DNA of 64,000 bases from Fasciolopsis buskii (taxonomy: Eukaryota > Platyhelminthes > Trematoda > Plagiorchiida > Fasciolidae): the NCBI GenBank assembly GCA_008360955.1, contig LUCM01000180.1, positions 331,071 through 395,070 on the forward strand, in the 5' to 3' direction. The notes under the pieces were generated by a model. That model saw only the letters and a program-made list of their open reading frames with translations. It had not been told where the DNA came from and searched no databases. Positions 22,821 through 34,486 of this stretch are shown one piece after another. Position 1 is the stretch's first letter, and each line of letters begins with the position of its first letter. The translations under genes and the position numbers were made by a program.

Positions 22821-25800
22821 GAAATTCGAGTCTTATATTTTTCGAGTGTAAACTTGGTGGGATGATCTAAGATTAGTCTGCCAGAGGTGGAATCAAAAAG
22901 GTAACAAACCGACGGCAGAAACATCAATCTCACACTATTTGGAAGTAATTGTGAGTTATGTGAAAACTAATCTCACTAATCATTCAAGTCCGGTGTTAGA
23001 TATGGACCAGCTGTGTGGGTATATTCACTTTTGACTAGTACACTTCATTCCATCACTGCTAACCCTTACCGAAGTTGGTAATAGTCCTATATTTTTGATT
23101 ACTTATTACGGTTACGAAAGGCTGAAAAAGAGTTTGCTCGTCACTTGATGTTATTAACAACCTAGGCCATACGACTAGATGGCCAGATGCACAGAAGCAC
23201 CACGTGTGAGCACGTTCATGCAGAGTGATTCCGCACTAGTAATGTAATATAGGTCCGTAATCCCAGAAAATGTAACTACAACATTTCAGTTAGGAAGCTC
23301 AAATAAATACCCAATCAGACAATGAAGCCGGAAACCAATAGCAGAGACATAGATACAACGATTTTCCAAGGGTCGCTGGTCTTAGCATAACTGAAACGTG
23401 ACCGATCAACCCAAGCACATTCCGTGGTGGCTAACACGTTCTCTTTCGCTGCACACACACCGAGACAAGTAGTAAGACAAAAAAGTTCAGCTTTTCATTG
23501 TATGTTCTGTCACAATTCAGAATTTTAATCCCACATATTGGTTTCACGGTTTTTACCAGAGTTCCAATGCAAATAAAAATTGACGGTTTCCTCACCTTAC
23601 AAATCCGAGTCAATTTTTTAATTTGTTTTGATATTTTTGCAAATTGCTCCATCTCTCACCTATCGATTTAAAGCCAAACTGTTTACAAGTGGTCGCGGAT
23701 TTGCATAATTAAACGAAATTTATATGGAATCGGATCAATGTCATTAAACTGCTTGTATCACAAACCTAAAATATCAACTTGGACTGTAAAACTGATTAAA
23801 AGACGGTTTCTGCAATGAACACGATCTCAGATGAGTGAAATTTTAGACAATATTGCGAGTTTAGCAAAACATTTAAATTATTTAATCAAATCAGTTGGTA
23901 ACAAAAATGAAATTACATTATGCAATTAGCACTGGAGGGTGGAATGTTGGGGGACGGTTCTGCCAGTATTTGCTATGTGTCTATGTTTATGATTTTCACA
24001 TGCGTTCCGGCTGTGACAAACCTGTTCTTCTTCAACTCTGTTGTTTTGCTTCAAAATAATTCTAGCGAAAAACTCCAATCCAAATATTTTGATCGGCAAT
24101 CCCTGGTTAACTGAGAATTCATCGATTTGTTTGCTCACTGGCAAATTCCTAAAAATCCCTTACTCAAATGACGCTATCTCATTTTTAAAATTTGTTAAAA
24201 GATAAATTTTAAAGTTGGAGAATCTACTGAAAACATTGTCAGTAACATTTAAGGCTAGAATGAATGCACAGTTTGAGCAAATGTTGTCGTCATCACTTTC
24301 AGACCAAGGGCTTACCGGGGGGCCACGCAAAAGACAATTTCCTCGCGGACCGGCAGTTAGTTGTTTTTAAACTTGACCATACAAACTGTAAAAAGTACAC
24401 TGAATGTTGCATCCAAAAAACCAAATTTATTCGAAGGAAAAACCCGATCTTGGATATTCTTTCACAGGCTCTCTAGCATTATCTAGAGGAACTCAACTTT
24501 CCCATACTTAGCACACATCTTGATACGCCGTGACCGTGTTTTAGTCAAAATCCTGGACAATCTATCTTTGTGTGATCACATCATTTCTCGATGAGTTTGT
24601 TTTCACATTTTTATATGGTGATCAGTGTAACTTTTTTCCTATTTTTCCCCACGTTCTTCACAGAAATGTGACATTTTTGGTAAGCAAAAGTCTACGCAGT
24701 ACAATACAATTAGATCATCCCCTGACGGCTAACTGTACGTAATCGGTGCAAGATCCTCGATGTAGTTCAGGAAACGTTTTACATGCCAAAATGTTAGAAC
24801 TTGCTAACACGTTCGGTGACCTCGTATTTCAGCTTGTAAACCCCATACATGCCGTGTGGTTGATGTCTTCGTGGGGTTTCCAATACATCTGGAGTCAATT
24901 ACATTTCACATTTGAAACTATTTTGGATCGGAATCGAAAGCTGTTGTAGGTGTGACTTGCTATTTTGGCATCCTTAAAGAAACAGCAATCTGTCTCTAGC
25001 AATCCAAAAGTGGACACCGTTTGCCTGCGCCCTGATGTTTTGCACAACGTTGCGATTATTGATATTGTGAAAGCGAGAACGAAAGTAATTGAAGCACCAA
25101 TTGGATGTGCGAAGCGGAAGAAACTTGCTTGTTTTGCATAACTAAACTAGAGAACCTCAGTTTGAACCAAAGTTAAACTTCACAAATGGCGCACCTATGC
25201 TAGAGCACTATTCTGATAGATTCGTGAAATTTGAAGACAACCTTACGAGTCTCCCACTACCCTGGTACCGCTACCTCGATAAAACCCTGGTCGAAAATCC
25301 GACCGCACTCACAATGCGTAAGCATCTAACCACGTTAACGCCATTCAGTTTTAAAGTCTGAATAAGAACGTGAACTTGTGTCGGCCTGTAAGGCCTCAGC
25401 CGAAGCAAACCACCAGAACCGTTTCATTATTAAATATTTTTATTGCGATTTTGTAAAATCTGATCACCTTATAAGACATGGTAACTGTACAACCCCTTAG
25501 TGCAACGACGCATGGATGAACGATGCTAAACCCGCTTGCTCGTTCTGCATTCAATCAGCTCAAATACATTTTATCAACATCTCATCGATGTCTATTTTGG
25601 AAACAGTTTCGTCATGAGAAGCAAACCTGCGATAAACTTTAGAAGCGAAAATGATGAGGAAGCCCAATTAACCAAGCCCCGCTTCAGCATTCAATGTGTA
25701 AAACGGCATGAGTTCTATTACTACGCTTTGTTGTGTAGATGAGGCATGTCTAGTTACCGAGTGGATCAATCAAATCAAATTTTTTTAACTTTAGTTGCAA

Positions 25801-25959
25801 TATGACTCAAAGTACTTGGCAATGATTTCGCCTATCTAGTTTGTGTAGAGCAAGAAACTTGCTGCGTTGATCCGTCGATATAGACGCAGGCACGTGGTGT
25901 TCTACAGGTTTGTCTGTTGTTTATTAGTAGATGACGAACACTTGTCGTTCACACATTGT
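22821..25959. other. No gene seen
   Basis: No retroelement motif, RNA gene or frame above 75 codons that could be assigned. A 67-codon frame at 24746-24949 (plus) and a 68-codon frame at 25536-25742 (plus) have no recognisable family. Confidence 0.55.
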
Positions 25960-26165
25960 CCTGACTTCCATTCCTCCAAACGAGTGTAAGAAGCCACATT
26001 GAGGTCAACAGATGATCTTGCAGCTTGGAACGAAAAATTAATCACGAAATTTGGTAAGGTAGATGCCTCACGTATCCGTGGTTGGGGTCCCGAAAGATCC
26101 GACAACCAACTGGCTGAAGACGCTAAATGATGTTGGAGCTAACCACGAATGATCTTCGGTGAATT
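25960..26165 (+). mobile_element. RTE-like LINE C-terminal fragment (second group)
   Basis: The plus strand 26010-26085 reads TDDLAAWNEKLITKFGKV, then ASRIRGWGP. This matches the C-terminal block of RTE-type LINE proteins that carries a W, a basic run and GWGPRDP. A one-base shift follows, after which the DNA still spells the expected PTxxLKTLND pattern to about 26150. The same block occurs at 31850-31985 with similar wording, so both are one subgroup, distinct from the copies at 6790 and 39330. Everything upstream of the C-terminus is absent. Confidence 0.72.
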
Positions 26166-29100
26166 ATGAGGCTGACTGACTAGTTGAGTCAACAGTTCTT
26201 CGCCTTTTTGTCTGGGGCATCACACAACTTTCTGTTGCCATGCTTATAGTAGCGCAACAGATATGACAATCGGTGTAAATGATCTGTGTCTGCTTTCAGT
26301 TTGCTTTCCAAACTGGAGAATGGAATTATGATAGTCTGCGATGCAGCCTAGACAAGGGGACTGACTGATCTTTGGAAGATACCAAAGAAGAACCAAGTCC
26401 CGTCAAAGGTTGTTTCGCTGAATTTTTTCACGAAATTGATGAAGTGGAATAAGGCAGCCTCATCTATATTACTTTGTCTAGGTCCATCTGAGCCAGACAC
26501 AACGTCCACTTCTTTGATTTCGGTTTATTCGCTTCCGTAATCGACTCGGACAAGCCGTTGTCTGTATTTCAGCCTACACTTGTTCCTGGTTGTTTTTTTA
26601 CTGCCAATCCTTTGATACCACCTGGATTGCAACTGAATGTGGTAAACAATCCATCGGACCAATTTGCTGGACCGTTCACAAATGGAGGTCCAGGCTGATA
26701 ATTGGTGTTTCATATCATTTCCCCGACTTCGTTAACTGAAAAGCAAACAATCCAAGTAAAAATCTGAAAAAGGGATTGGGGAACGAGGAATATAATGGAA
26801 GCAATACGTATCTGACAGTTCACCAAGCCATAGTTTTACGCCAGTCCTGAAACAATCGACGCAACCCAAATAGCTTTGCTAATCCAACTAGTTTACCTTC
26901 ATTCGCACTCCGAACTACAAAGACAGCAAGCTGACTGTATGACTTTAGTCGAACTAAGTTGCCTGGCAAGTTATCTAGTAATCCATTGGTTTCCAAATTT
27001 CCTTTTCGTTAGTGGAACTTCAGAAAGTTTAATCCGAGACAGTTGATAAAATAAAGCATCTTTCTCTTTCTGGCAATTTCAGCTTCATTTTCTTGGTCCC
27101 AGTCGAGTCCAGCCAGTCAATTTTCAACCAACGCAAAGTGCAACCACAACAGTGAACTACGAAATTTTCAAATTAACCGAAATTCACCTTTGGGTCTTAA
27201 GGCAATAAACAGAGGTTATGGAAACTATGGGCAATTCTAAAGTATACTGTTAAGCCCAATAATAATAATAATAACCAAACAGCGTGCCATCCAATAAAGC
27301 TTCCCTAAACATTTTATAAGACCTAAACAAACCTAAGAGTCACAAGTTGTTTTGAGGCCAAATGAAACCAATGTCACTAAATGTCATTCTCACGGTGAGA
27401 TAGATCTGACAAAAAAGAAGCGAGCAACCATAATTCGCGATGCAAAATTACCTTAGACGGGATAAAGGTAGGGATGTCGGCGGTTCCATTGAACAAATCG
27501 CAGAAGACGGGACAACCTAGAAGGATGTAAAGAGTAATTCACTCAACGGCTGTAATCAGTCAGAGGCTGTCGAATGAAGTAACAACGTCTAAGTCAGAAG
27601 CTTTCCACAAATGACAAATACCGCATTATCAGAAAACAAACGCAGTACTGCAACATTTCAGGCAGACATCACGATTACCCAGCCAAGATCCACAGTTCAA
27701 GTTGTCATTCAGGTCGGTCGGATCAACACAGTCAGACGGAAGCCCAAAAGAACTATGGCAAGGGCAAGCAGTACACTGTCAAATCGAACCATGAATGTTC
27801 AGCTAGTTGTGACATTGATCCCTTGTGAGTGCGGTTCGGATAAGAGCAGTAAGGTCGGAGGGGAGGTAACTTGTTTCGTCGTGCAATTGATGACTGCATC
27901 ATCTGTTGAGTAACGGATAGTCAATGTTCTAAACATATGCTAGCTGGTTCGTCAATCCTGCCTCTAGACTGGTATCGCCCATTCACTCCAGCTCAGACGA
28001 GAACGAGGAAGCTGAATCGGCAAAAATTGCGTTTTGTTAAATTAAAAAGTGGCATATTTGTGGGCTATTTTCCTTGCATAGTTGTCTCTGTATGAGTGCC
28101 ATTACTTCATCGTTCGTTTGTTTCGCGCTCTGGTTGGTTCGTCTCGTTCGCGATATGACCAACGCGGCTTGCATGTCCACACCCTTGCATCCCAAGCACA
28201 TCAGTGTTGGTTAGCAGGCGGTAGCTAACACAATAACGCAGTCTCTATCCGCTCTTACCGTCTGTATTCTCCGGCTGCCAAACATGACCGAAATGCATCC
28301 ACGATTTTCCCTTGGACTCGGTTTATCTAGCACGGTCCTTGGTCAGGCAACCACCGATAACCAATGAGACTGGTTTATTAGGCTCAAACCCAATGCTGAT
28401 TAATCTATCGTGCCCTCACACCACTAGTTTGTCTTGTTAAAAATAACCGGGAGGATGGCTGACCCTACTAAATGTGTCAGTTATGAATGCAACTTGTGAA
28501 TCAACAGCCAACCTTTAGGAGGTCTGCATTCCATCGCTTCTCGAGGAGCTAACAAATAGTCAGCATGCTGCTAGAATCCTGCAGGAACTGGCACATTCAG
28601 CAACCACACAAAATGTTTGGGAAAACAGATGCAAACGTTGGCACAGTAGGTTTTATTGAAATTTCTTTCCATCGATCGCATAATGAAGAAACGCCACTTT
28701 CAAACTTAGTAAATCAAATCCAATCAGTGTACTGGGCAAGTTGTCAAAGAAATCAAGGATGAAACCTTTTAACGACACCCGAATATCCGAAATTTGACCA
28801 ATGGAAGTTGGTGCCCAAAGGGGGTAAATAAACCGTCTGATATTTCATCAATAAAGCGTATGAGATAAAAGAAAAGAGGAAGAGATTTCCCAAACGTAAT
28901 CGCTGTTAGTGAGCAGACAGGAGAGCAAAATTCACAGGAAATTAGCCAACCAACTCAAAATTCTTATTGCACTTCCAATCAGCCAGAGGAATAATTGTGG
29001 TTCAAGCCTACTAAAACATGCTAATGAAACGGCTGCATTTTCGAGAAATTTCCAACCCCAAAGCAAAAAGAGTAAAGCTGGTGAACGCGAAGCGAGCCAA

Positions 29101-29779
29101 AGGAGAAAGGATAAGAATACAAACCCTTGAAATGTTTTATTTTACTTTAAGGATTTTTGGCAGTTGTTGGACAACAATTAAAAGCCTTGGGTCAATTTTA
29201 GCACCTACTACTTGAAGTCATATTTACGAATTGCCTAACTCACATGTGCTGCATCTGTCTGCACTGTTCGTATTCCAAAACCCTTTTTCACTTCCTCTAG
29301 GCCTGACGCGTCAAAATAGCTATAGACTAATGCACGATTGCCAGAGATATGCATTTAATGTCAGAGACTGATGAAGAACGACGGAAAATTTTGCAATACT
29401 TATTCAAACCCAAAGCGTGAGTCAGGTTATCCGACTGTTTGCCATCGGGAATCATGAAAGATGTTTTCGGCATGATATGTATTCTCCATTCGATAACCTA
29501 TTGCCTGAGGGAGACTCAGCATGCTTTTCCGTCCACCAGGGCGTTCCAGGACTACATCATTTGGAGCTTTTCTGTCTTGGACTCCTGAAGGCATAGACTG
29601 GTTAGAGTCACTGGGAGTAATCGATGCATATGTGAGAACAAGCAAATAGCCGGAACTTTCCAGCTGTGTGATTCATTCAAGAGAGACAATTTTACCATGC
29701 TACAGTTGTTGAAATACTACTCGGATCAGTAACGCTATAAACTGGTGCAGTGGTAAGAAACCTTTCAAATGAACATGAA
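26166..29779. other. No gene seen
   Basis: The longest frame is 100 codons (27611-27913, plus), T/S/R-rich and without motif. A minus-strand stretch 26713-26300 stays partly open over several hundred bases with single stops but matches nothing I recognise. A perfect 6-bp hairpin (gttagc/gctaac) lies at 28208-28227. Confidence 0.5.
27259..27275. repeat. AAT microsatellite
   Basis: Five to six AAT/ATA units in a row. Confidence 0.85.
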
Positions 29780-30180
29780 GGTTCTCTCATTGCCTTCTTT
29801 TTTATTGGAGAGACAAATTTTTATAAGACGCTGATTTAGGTGACAGCGTGAGGTGCCAGTTTGACATATGGGTGACCCAGAAATACAAGTTTGTTCTCTT
29901 CCAGCACCGAGCTGCCAAATCAAAACCAGAAGTTTCTAAGCAATACTCCATTAGTCTGATCGCCACAGGATGCATGAGGCACTCAAAATCCGGTGAATAT
30001 TAACAAGAGTCTAATTTGTTCGTCTATAGCCCTAAATCCATCGAAAACACTGGATCTCCGAAAAGAATTCGTTTGTTCTAGTGGTGGCGAAAACATCAGC
30101 AGTCAACCTGTAAGGAGATGAATAAAAATACGACGGCATCTACAACGTGCGGGTTACAACGAGCTCTAAGAAAGACCGTA
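29780..30180 (-). mobile_element. RTE-like LINE C-terminal relic, strongly decayed
   Basis: On the minus strand RRSSVFDGFRAI (about 30020-30060) corresponds to the RRLxVFDHRCLRxI block. GSSVLEENKLVFLGH (about 29865-29912) corresponds to xxSLExxLxLNRLRWLGH, in the same order and at about the expected spacing. Several stops lie between the two. No palm-domain sequence and no GWGP ending can be read. Group membership relative to the other copies is not clear. Confidence 0.55.
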
Positions 30181-30816
30181 AGAGCTGATGGACTAGGGCA
30201 GTGGAAGAAACGGGACTACCATGTTTTTCCGATAGCAGTCAACAACTGTTACCTGAAATTATACGGGGGAACATTGGAGAATTAAAAAGCTGTACAATAA
30301 AACTAGAAACCTCTATCGCTAGGCGGAATACTTCAGTGGCTAGCTTAGCTGATCGTGATCTAATATAGCCACTCAAAAGGCAACAACTGTGAATGCCTTG
30401 TAGGTATTAGTTGCATCCCAAAGTAATTGGAAGTAGAATCGAATATTCGAGCAGTAAAGCAAACAAAATCCGCCTGCAGGATTAACTCGCCACAAATTCT
30501 TTTCAAAATGTTTGACGATATCCGGAAGAAGTCGCGTACTTCCTTAGTCTGGGACAATTGAAGCGATGTAAGTATTCCATTATCTTGGGTCGAATCACCG
30601 ACTTCACCCATTTTCAAGAAAGGAACACGCATTGACTGTAGTTATCACCGTGGAATCAATTTTTGTCCTGGTATTCACCAAGTTTTAGCACTGATAATAA
30701 TGCATAAACTAACTCCGGTCTGCAATAGTAACTTTGGCGGTCAGTAGCCTGAATTTAGTCCAAGTTGAAATTGTATCGACCAGATTTTCGACCATCACCA
30801 TTTACCGTGAATGTGC

Positions 30817-30846
30817 CACACACACATACGCACACACACACACACG
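30817..30846. repeat. CA microsatellite at the 5' edge of an RTE copy
   Basis: About 14 CA units with two interruptions (cacata and acgcac). It lies some 45-70 bases upstream of the first recognisable RT codons of the copy at 30890, in the same open frame. Confidence 0.9.
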
Positions 30847-30889
30847 TACAGCAATACACGCCATTACTCTCTAGTCATGGTTCTTTTCT

Positions 30890-31985
30890 ACTTGATAGCA
30901 CCTTCTACCCAACTGACCAAACAGCGCTATTCAGTGCTGTCTACGGGAAAAGCAAACACAAGTTGGTGAAATCCCTGTCGGTATTGTACTCACACAATTT
31001 CGAACGTGTAAAAGCACGTGATATACCAGCAAGTTCACTGGAAACGACCAACAACACTTCAGAAGGAGATCTCGTTTTCCGAATCCTCTTCAGGTTCATA
31101 ATTGACGAAATAGGGGATACTCACCATGTGATCGACGAACTTGACAATGGTGAAAAACTGTGACTTCAAGTGGTGCACGTATCCCTGTGTTTGTACGAGT
31201 CTGCAGAACATGTGAAACACACCAAGTAGACTGGCAGAATCTGTAGCTCCTTTCTTCATGTGCTTTGCACCTTCAAAGTATGAACTTCCGGTACAAAACT
31301 GAACTGGTTCAGAACTTGATCCTCGATGAACAGTAACTGACAGTAGTTGACCGTTCCACTTACTTCGTCAGCTACTTGACGATAGATGGTACCGTGGTAG
31401 TACAGCTGAAAGCCCATGTATCCAGCGCTCGAACATTATACGCTGAACTGGAACGCTTGTGCTGCAGGTCTGATGTTCCGCTGATGTTGAAAGGTCGTGT
31501 GTACTCTGCAGCACGGTGCTCCATATTGTTGTGTGGTTGAAAAACACGAAGTTTGAGTGATGGAAATTTTCGTCTCTTGATGGCTTTCATTCACTGATAT
31601 CTGCATATTATCGCTATAAATGGATGCAGTTATCACATGAATTATGTGCAGGTTAGAAATCTAGTATTGGGTGCCGTTTCTGGGAATATCCTACCAAAGT
31701 GGATCCAGCTTGGTCGACTTCATTCTTTGGGTTACGAGTTGAGCATGGGGGGGGGCATTTGCCCGCCATTCCATGTCTTATTTTTCTTCTCTCGCATGAT
31801 GTGAAATGAGCCACGTGGAGGCAAACAGACGACGCGATAGAATGGAACGAGAAAATATACAGCTAAGGTGGGTGACTTGCGTTTCCGTGGCTGGGGTCCG
31901 ACAGATCCACCAACCATCTGATTGGAGACACTTAATATAATACTGAATGATTCACCCAACTACGAACAGTGGCGATAGTGTTGTC
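30890..31985 (+). mobile_element. RTE-like LINE RT, 1.1 kb relic (second group)
   Basis: The frame from about 30890 to 31163 is open for 90 codons. It reads LLDSTFYPTDQTALFSAVYG (decayed FDSVDR motif A, with the aspartate altered), LYSHNFERVKA, SSLETT, then FRFIIDEI, the PFLFNFxIDEI block. The YADD box is deleted or unreadable near 31170-31230. After frameshifts come MCFAPSKYELPVQN (about 31257-31298), VDRSTYFVSYLTIDGTV, SSARTLYAELERLCCRSDV, LKGRVYSAARCSILLCG (about 31483-31535), and finally RGWGPTDPP (about 31880-31910), ending near NYEQW. A nine-G run sits at 31747-31755. The domain order palm, thumb and C-terminus is complete; the endonuclease is absent. It is dead. Confidence 0.87.
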
Positions 31986-34231
31986 ACTCTTTCCGATATC
32001 AGAGTAGTTGCAAAATGCGTCTATGTATAATTGGACTGTATTTCTTGTGTTGGCGATCAAGACGTTCTCTTCTTAACCAGCAACCTGCAGGTTCACTCCT
32101 TGTGCGTCTCATGAATTCATTCTTTCTATGGAAAAGCGCAAATCTATGAGGAAGGCTGTTACCGGTAGGGCTTCCCCTGTTGTTTAGCGGTGAATAAAAT
32201 TGAAGATTTGTAAATATTAGGACCAAGTGACGTAAGAAATGTATCGAAAAATTGATGCGCCCTGTGTTTGTTTTTATTGTGAATTATATAATGTTAATGA
32301 CACAGCGTTGTTGGGAGATGTAATGCGTGAACTTTTAGATTACCGTGGGTAGACCTTCTCAAGGCAAGTTTTACAATCAAGTATTTGATTGCCGAAAGGT
32401 TTACATCCAAAGGTGAAGTAACCGGAGCACATACATACGACAGACGGATAGCAGCCAAGGGGCGAACTGATTGAAATAATTATGGGGTTGTAACTAACAC
32501 GTCATGAAAGTGATATGAGCCGTTCCTATCTTTATTGATTAGGCCCCAAACTGGGGACGGTAAATAGGTTTATTTGAAAGGAGTCTTGGTGCAATTAGAA
32601 GGCGCTAATTTTTTTGCGATGAAACGTAACAATGGGATTATTTACAAGCTATGGTTAAACAAAATTGAAAATTCTAATCAACATTTCAATGCTGTTAACG
32701 CGGCAACGAACGAAACTGATGAACAGTCTCATGGTAACCAAATGATAGCGCGGTACTTAAAATTTCTTTGATCAACAAGTCCGTCTGATTTGCAGCCGAA
32801 AGTTTGACAATGATAAGTCTGGTGACAGTCGTCGTGTAGAGATCGTACTTTGAGTTTTAAGCTCTTATGTCACAATATTGACGTTAATTAAACCGCACTT
32901 AGAAGCCCCTTAATTGCAGCACAAAGAACAAGGACTGCGGACCAAACAAACGGTAGAAAATGTCATAGAAGTAATTTCCACATTCATTGATTGCTCCAAG
33001 CTTTGTCTGTCCGTAGAAAAGCTCCTGTCCAAGAACATTAATTTTTCCTTCACAAGTGTCCAATGCAAAACCATAACTACCGTGTAAACCAAAAGCCCAG
33101 CAAACACTCATCTTCAAAAACCATCAAATGAAGCTGTTTAATATAAGAATATTGACAGCCGTTCAAATTTGTATAACTAATTCGCAAAATGACTGGAACA
33201 CGATTTGCACCAACCCTCGACCTCTTCATCGTGTTGGAACAGAAGATCCTTAGCAGCGAATGCGGTCCACCATTCTTCCGCGGAAACTCCTGGGAAAATC
33301 AGACAAAGTGCTTGTGGCACGACAATGCAGTATACTTAAAATCGGTTACGGGAGAGATAAAACAGTCGATCAGGGTTTAGTTTTAAGACTCGTTTTCACT
33401 GATGTTCTAGTAAAAAGAAACCAGCCCTCCTGATTGGTTGAAAAGAGTTAAATACTGTGAGTTTCTATTGCCATGATTATATGCATCGTTTGATTGCTCT
33501 CGCTAAAATTTTGTCTTGACCTCTACATGTAGAAATATGGGATTTGTAACCCTTTTAATTGCCGTTTGTTATTAAGCTCAACTTAGGTTACTTTTGTTCC
33601 AGCCAAGAACGATGTTCATCCTAGACTGCTTCAAATATCCCTGTGTGTTTCGAATGTTCCACTCTGCCCAAAGAACTCATTCTTGCTGATTTATCAGTGG
33701 TTACGAGCAGATTCTCCTTTCACCAGTTACCATTCAACTTTCGCACTGTATTAGAAATTTGGTCGGGTTTTGCCATGTGGAACAATAGTTTATAACGGTT
33801 TGGTTTGCGATCATAGTTAGTGGCTGAGCCCGCATGTTTTGGTCGATGATAGTGATCGAGAGATCGCATCAAAAAAGAAACTCGATATATTGTGAATACC
33901 CTAATCAGCTGTTCTTGGGTGGTGTGAAGTGATTTGTCCTGATTCGCGGAAAGCAACTTACTGTTTGAATTTTCCGTATGTTTGAACATTTTCGAGTTAG
34001 GAGTAGAGATTGTCGTGTGCTTTTGTAATACTTTTTACACAGAAGTCATCTGGCATTTTTAGATTCTCGATTGTTTTCCAGTAACTCCGTTACTGGGTGA
34101 TAACCTGTACATCGTACCTACCACAACGTTTATTGTGTTTGCTGTGAATGATCTTTCTGCCTCCCAAACAGAAGCGCCCCTATTCTGGAAGACGTTATTA
34201 CCTAGCATGACAGCTCATTCTTCCACAAACT

Positions 34232-34486
34232 GTGTTACTCTCGACTGCAAATGTGAGAACCAAGATTTGCTCCAGGAGGCAATTTTGCATCCTTCCAGTT
34301 AGCAGCCGAAACAAAACACGATTTCAATATGTTATACAAGAAAACAAACCACTGTACATCGCCGTGGATTTTTCTAAATCTTTAATTAAAACTTCCTTAG
34401 AAATGTGGATTCATTGCTTCTCCGACAGAGAAGTTATCATCAGAAATAATAGAACTGTTTTGCGAAATTCAGGATTTTCCGAGTAA
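34232..34486 (+). pseudogene. Possible LINE RT motif A scrap
   Basis: The 84-codon frame contains FQYVIQENKPLYIAVDFSKS. Its shape (VIQExxxPLYxxFVDFxKAFD) is that of the region leading into motif A of non-LTR reverse transcriptases, with an aspartate at the right place. The downstream part (EMW, then RNSGF) only loosely continues the pattern. There is no second motif nearby, so a chance match is quite possible. Confidence 0.25.

Noticed and set aside
29367..29390. CTGATGA followed shortly by GGAAAA
   Set aside because: The bases between do not form a stem II hairpin, and the flanks do not pair.
33189..33380. GTRFAP in a plus-strand frame, reminiscent of the LINE FAPSKCK block
   Set aside because: Only six residues match, and no LINE block is found on either side.
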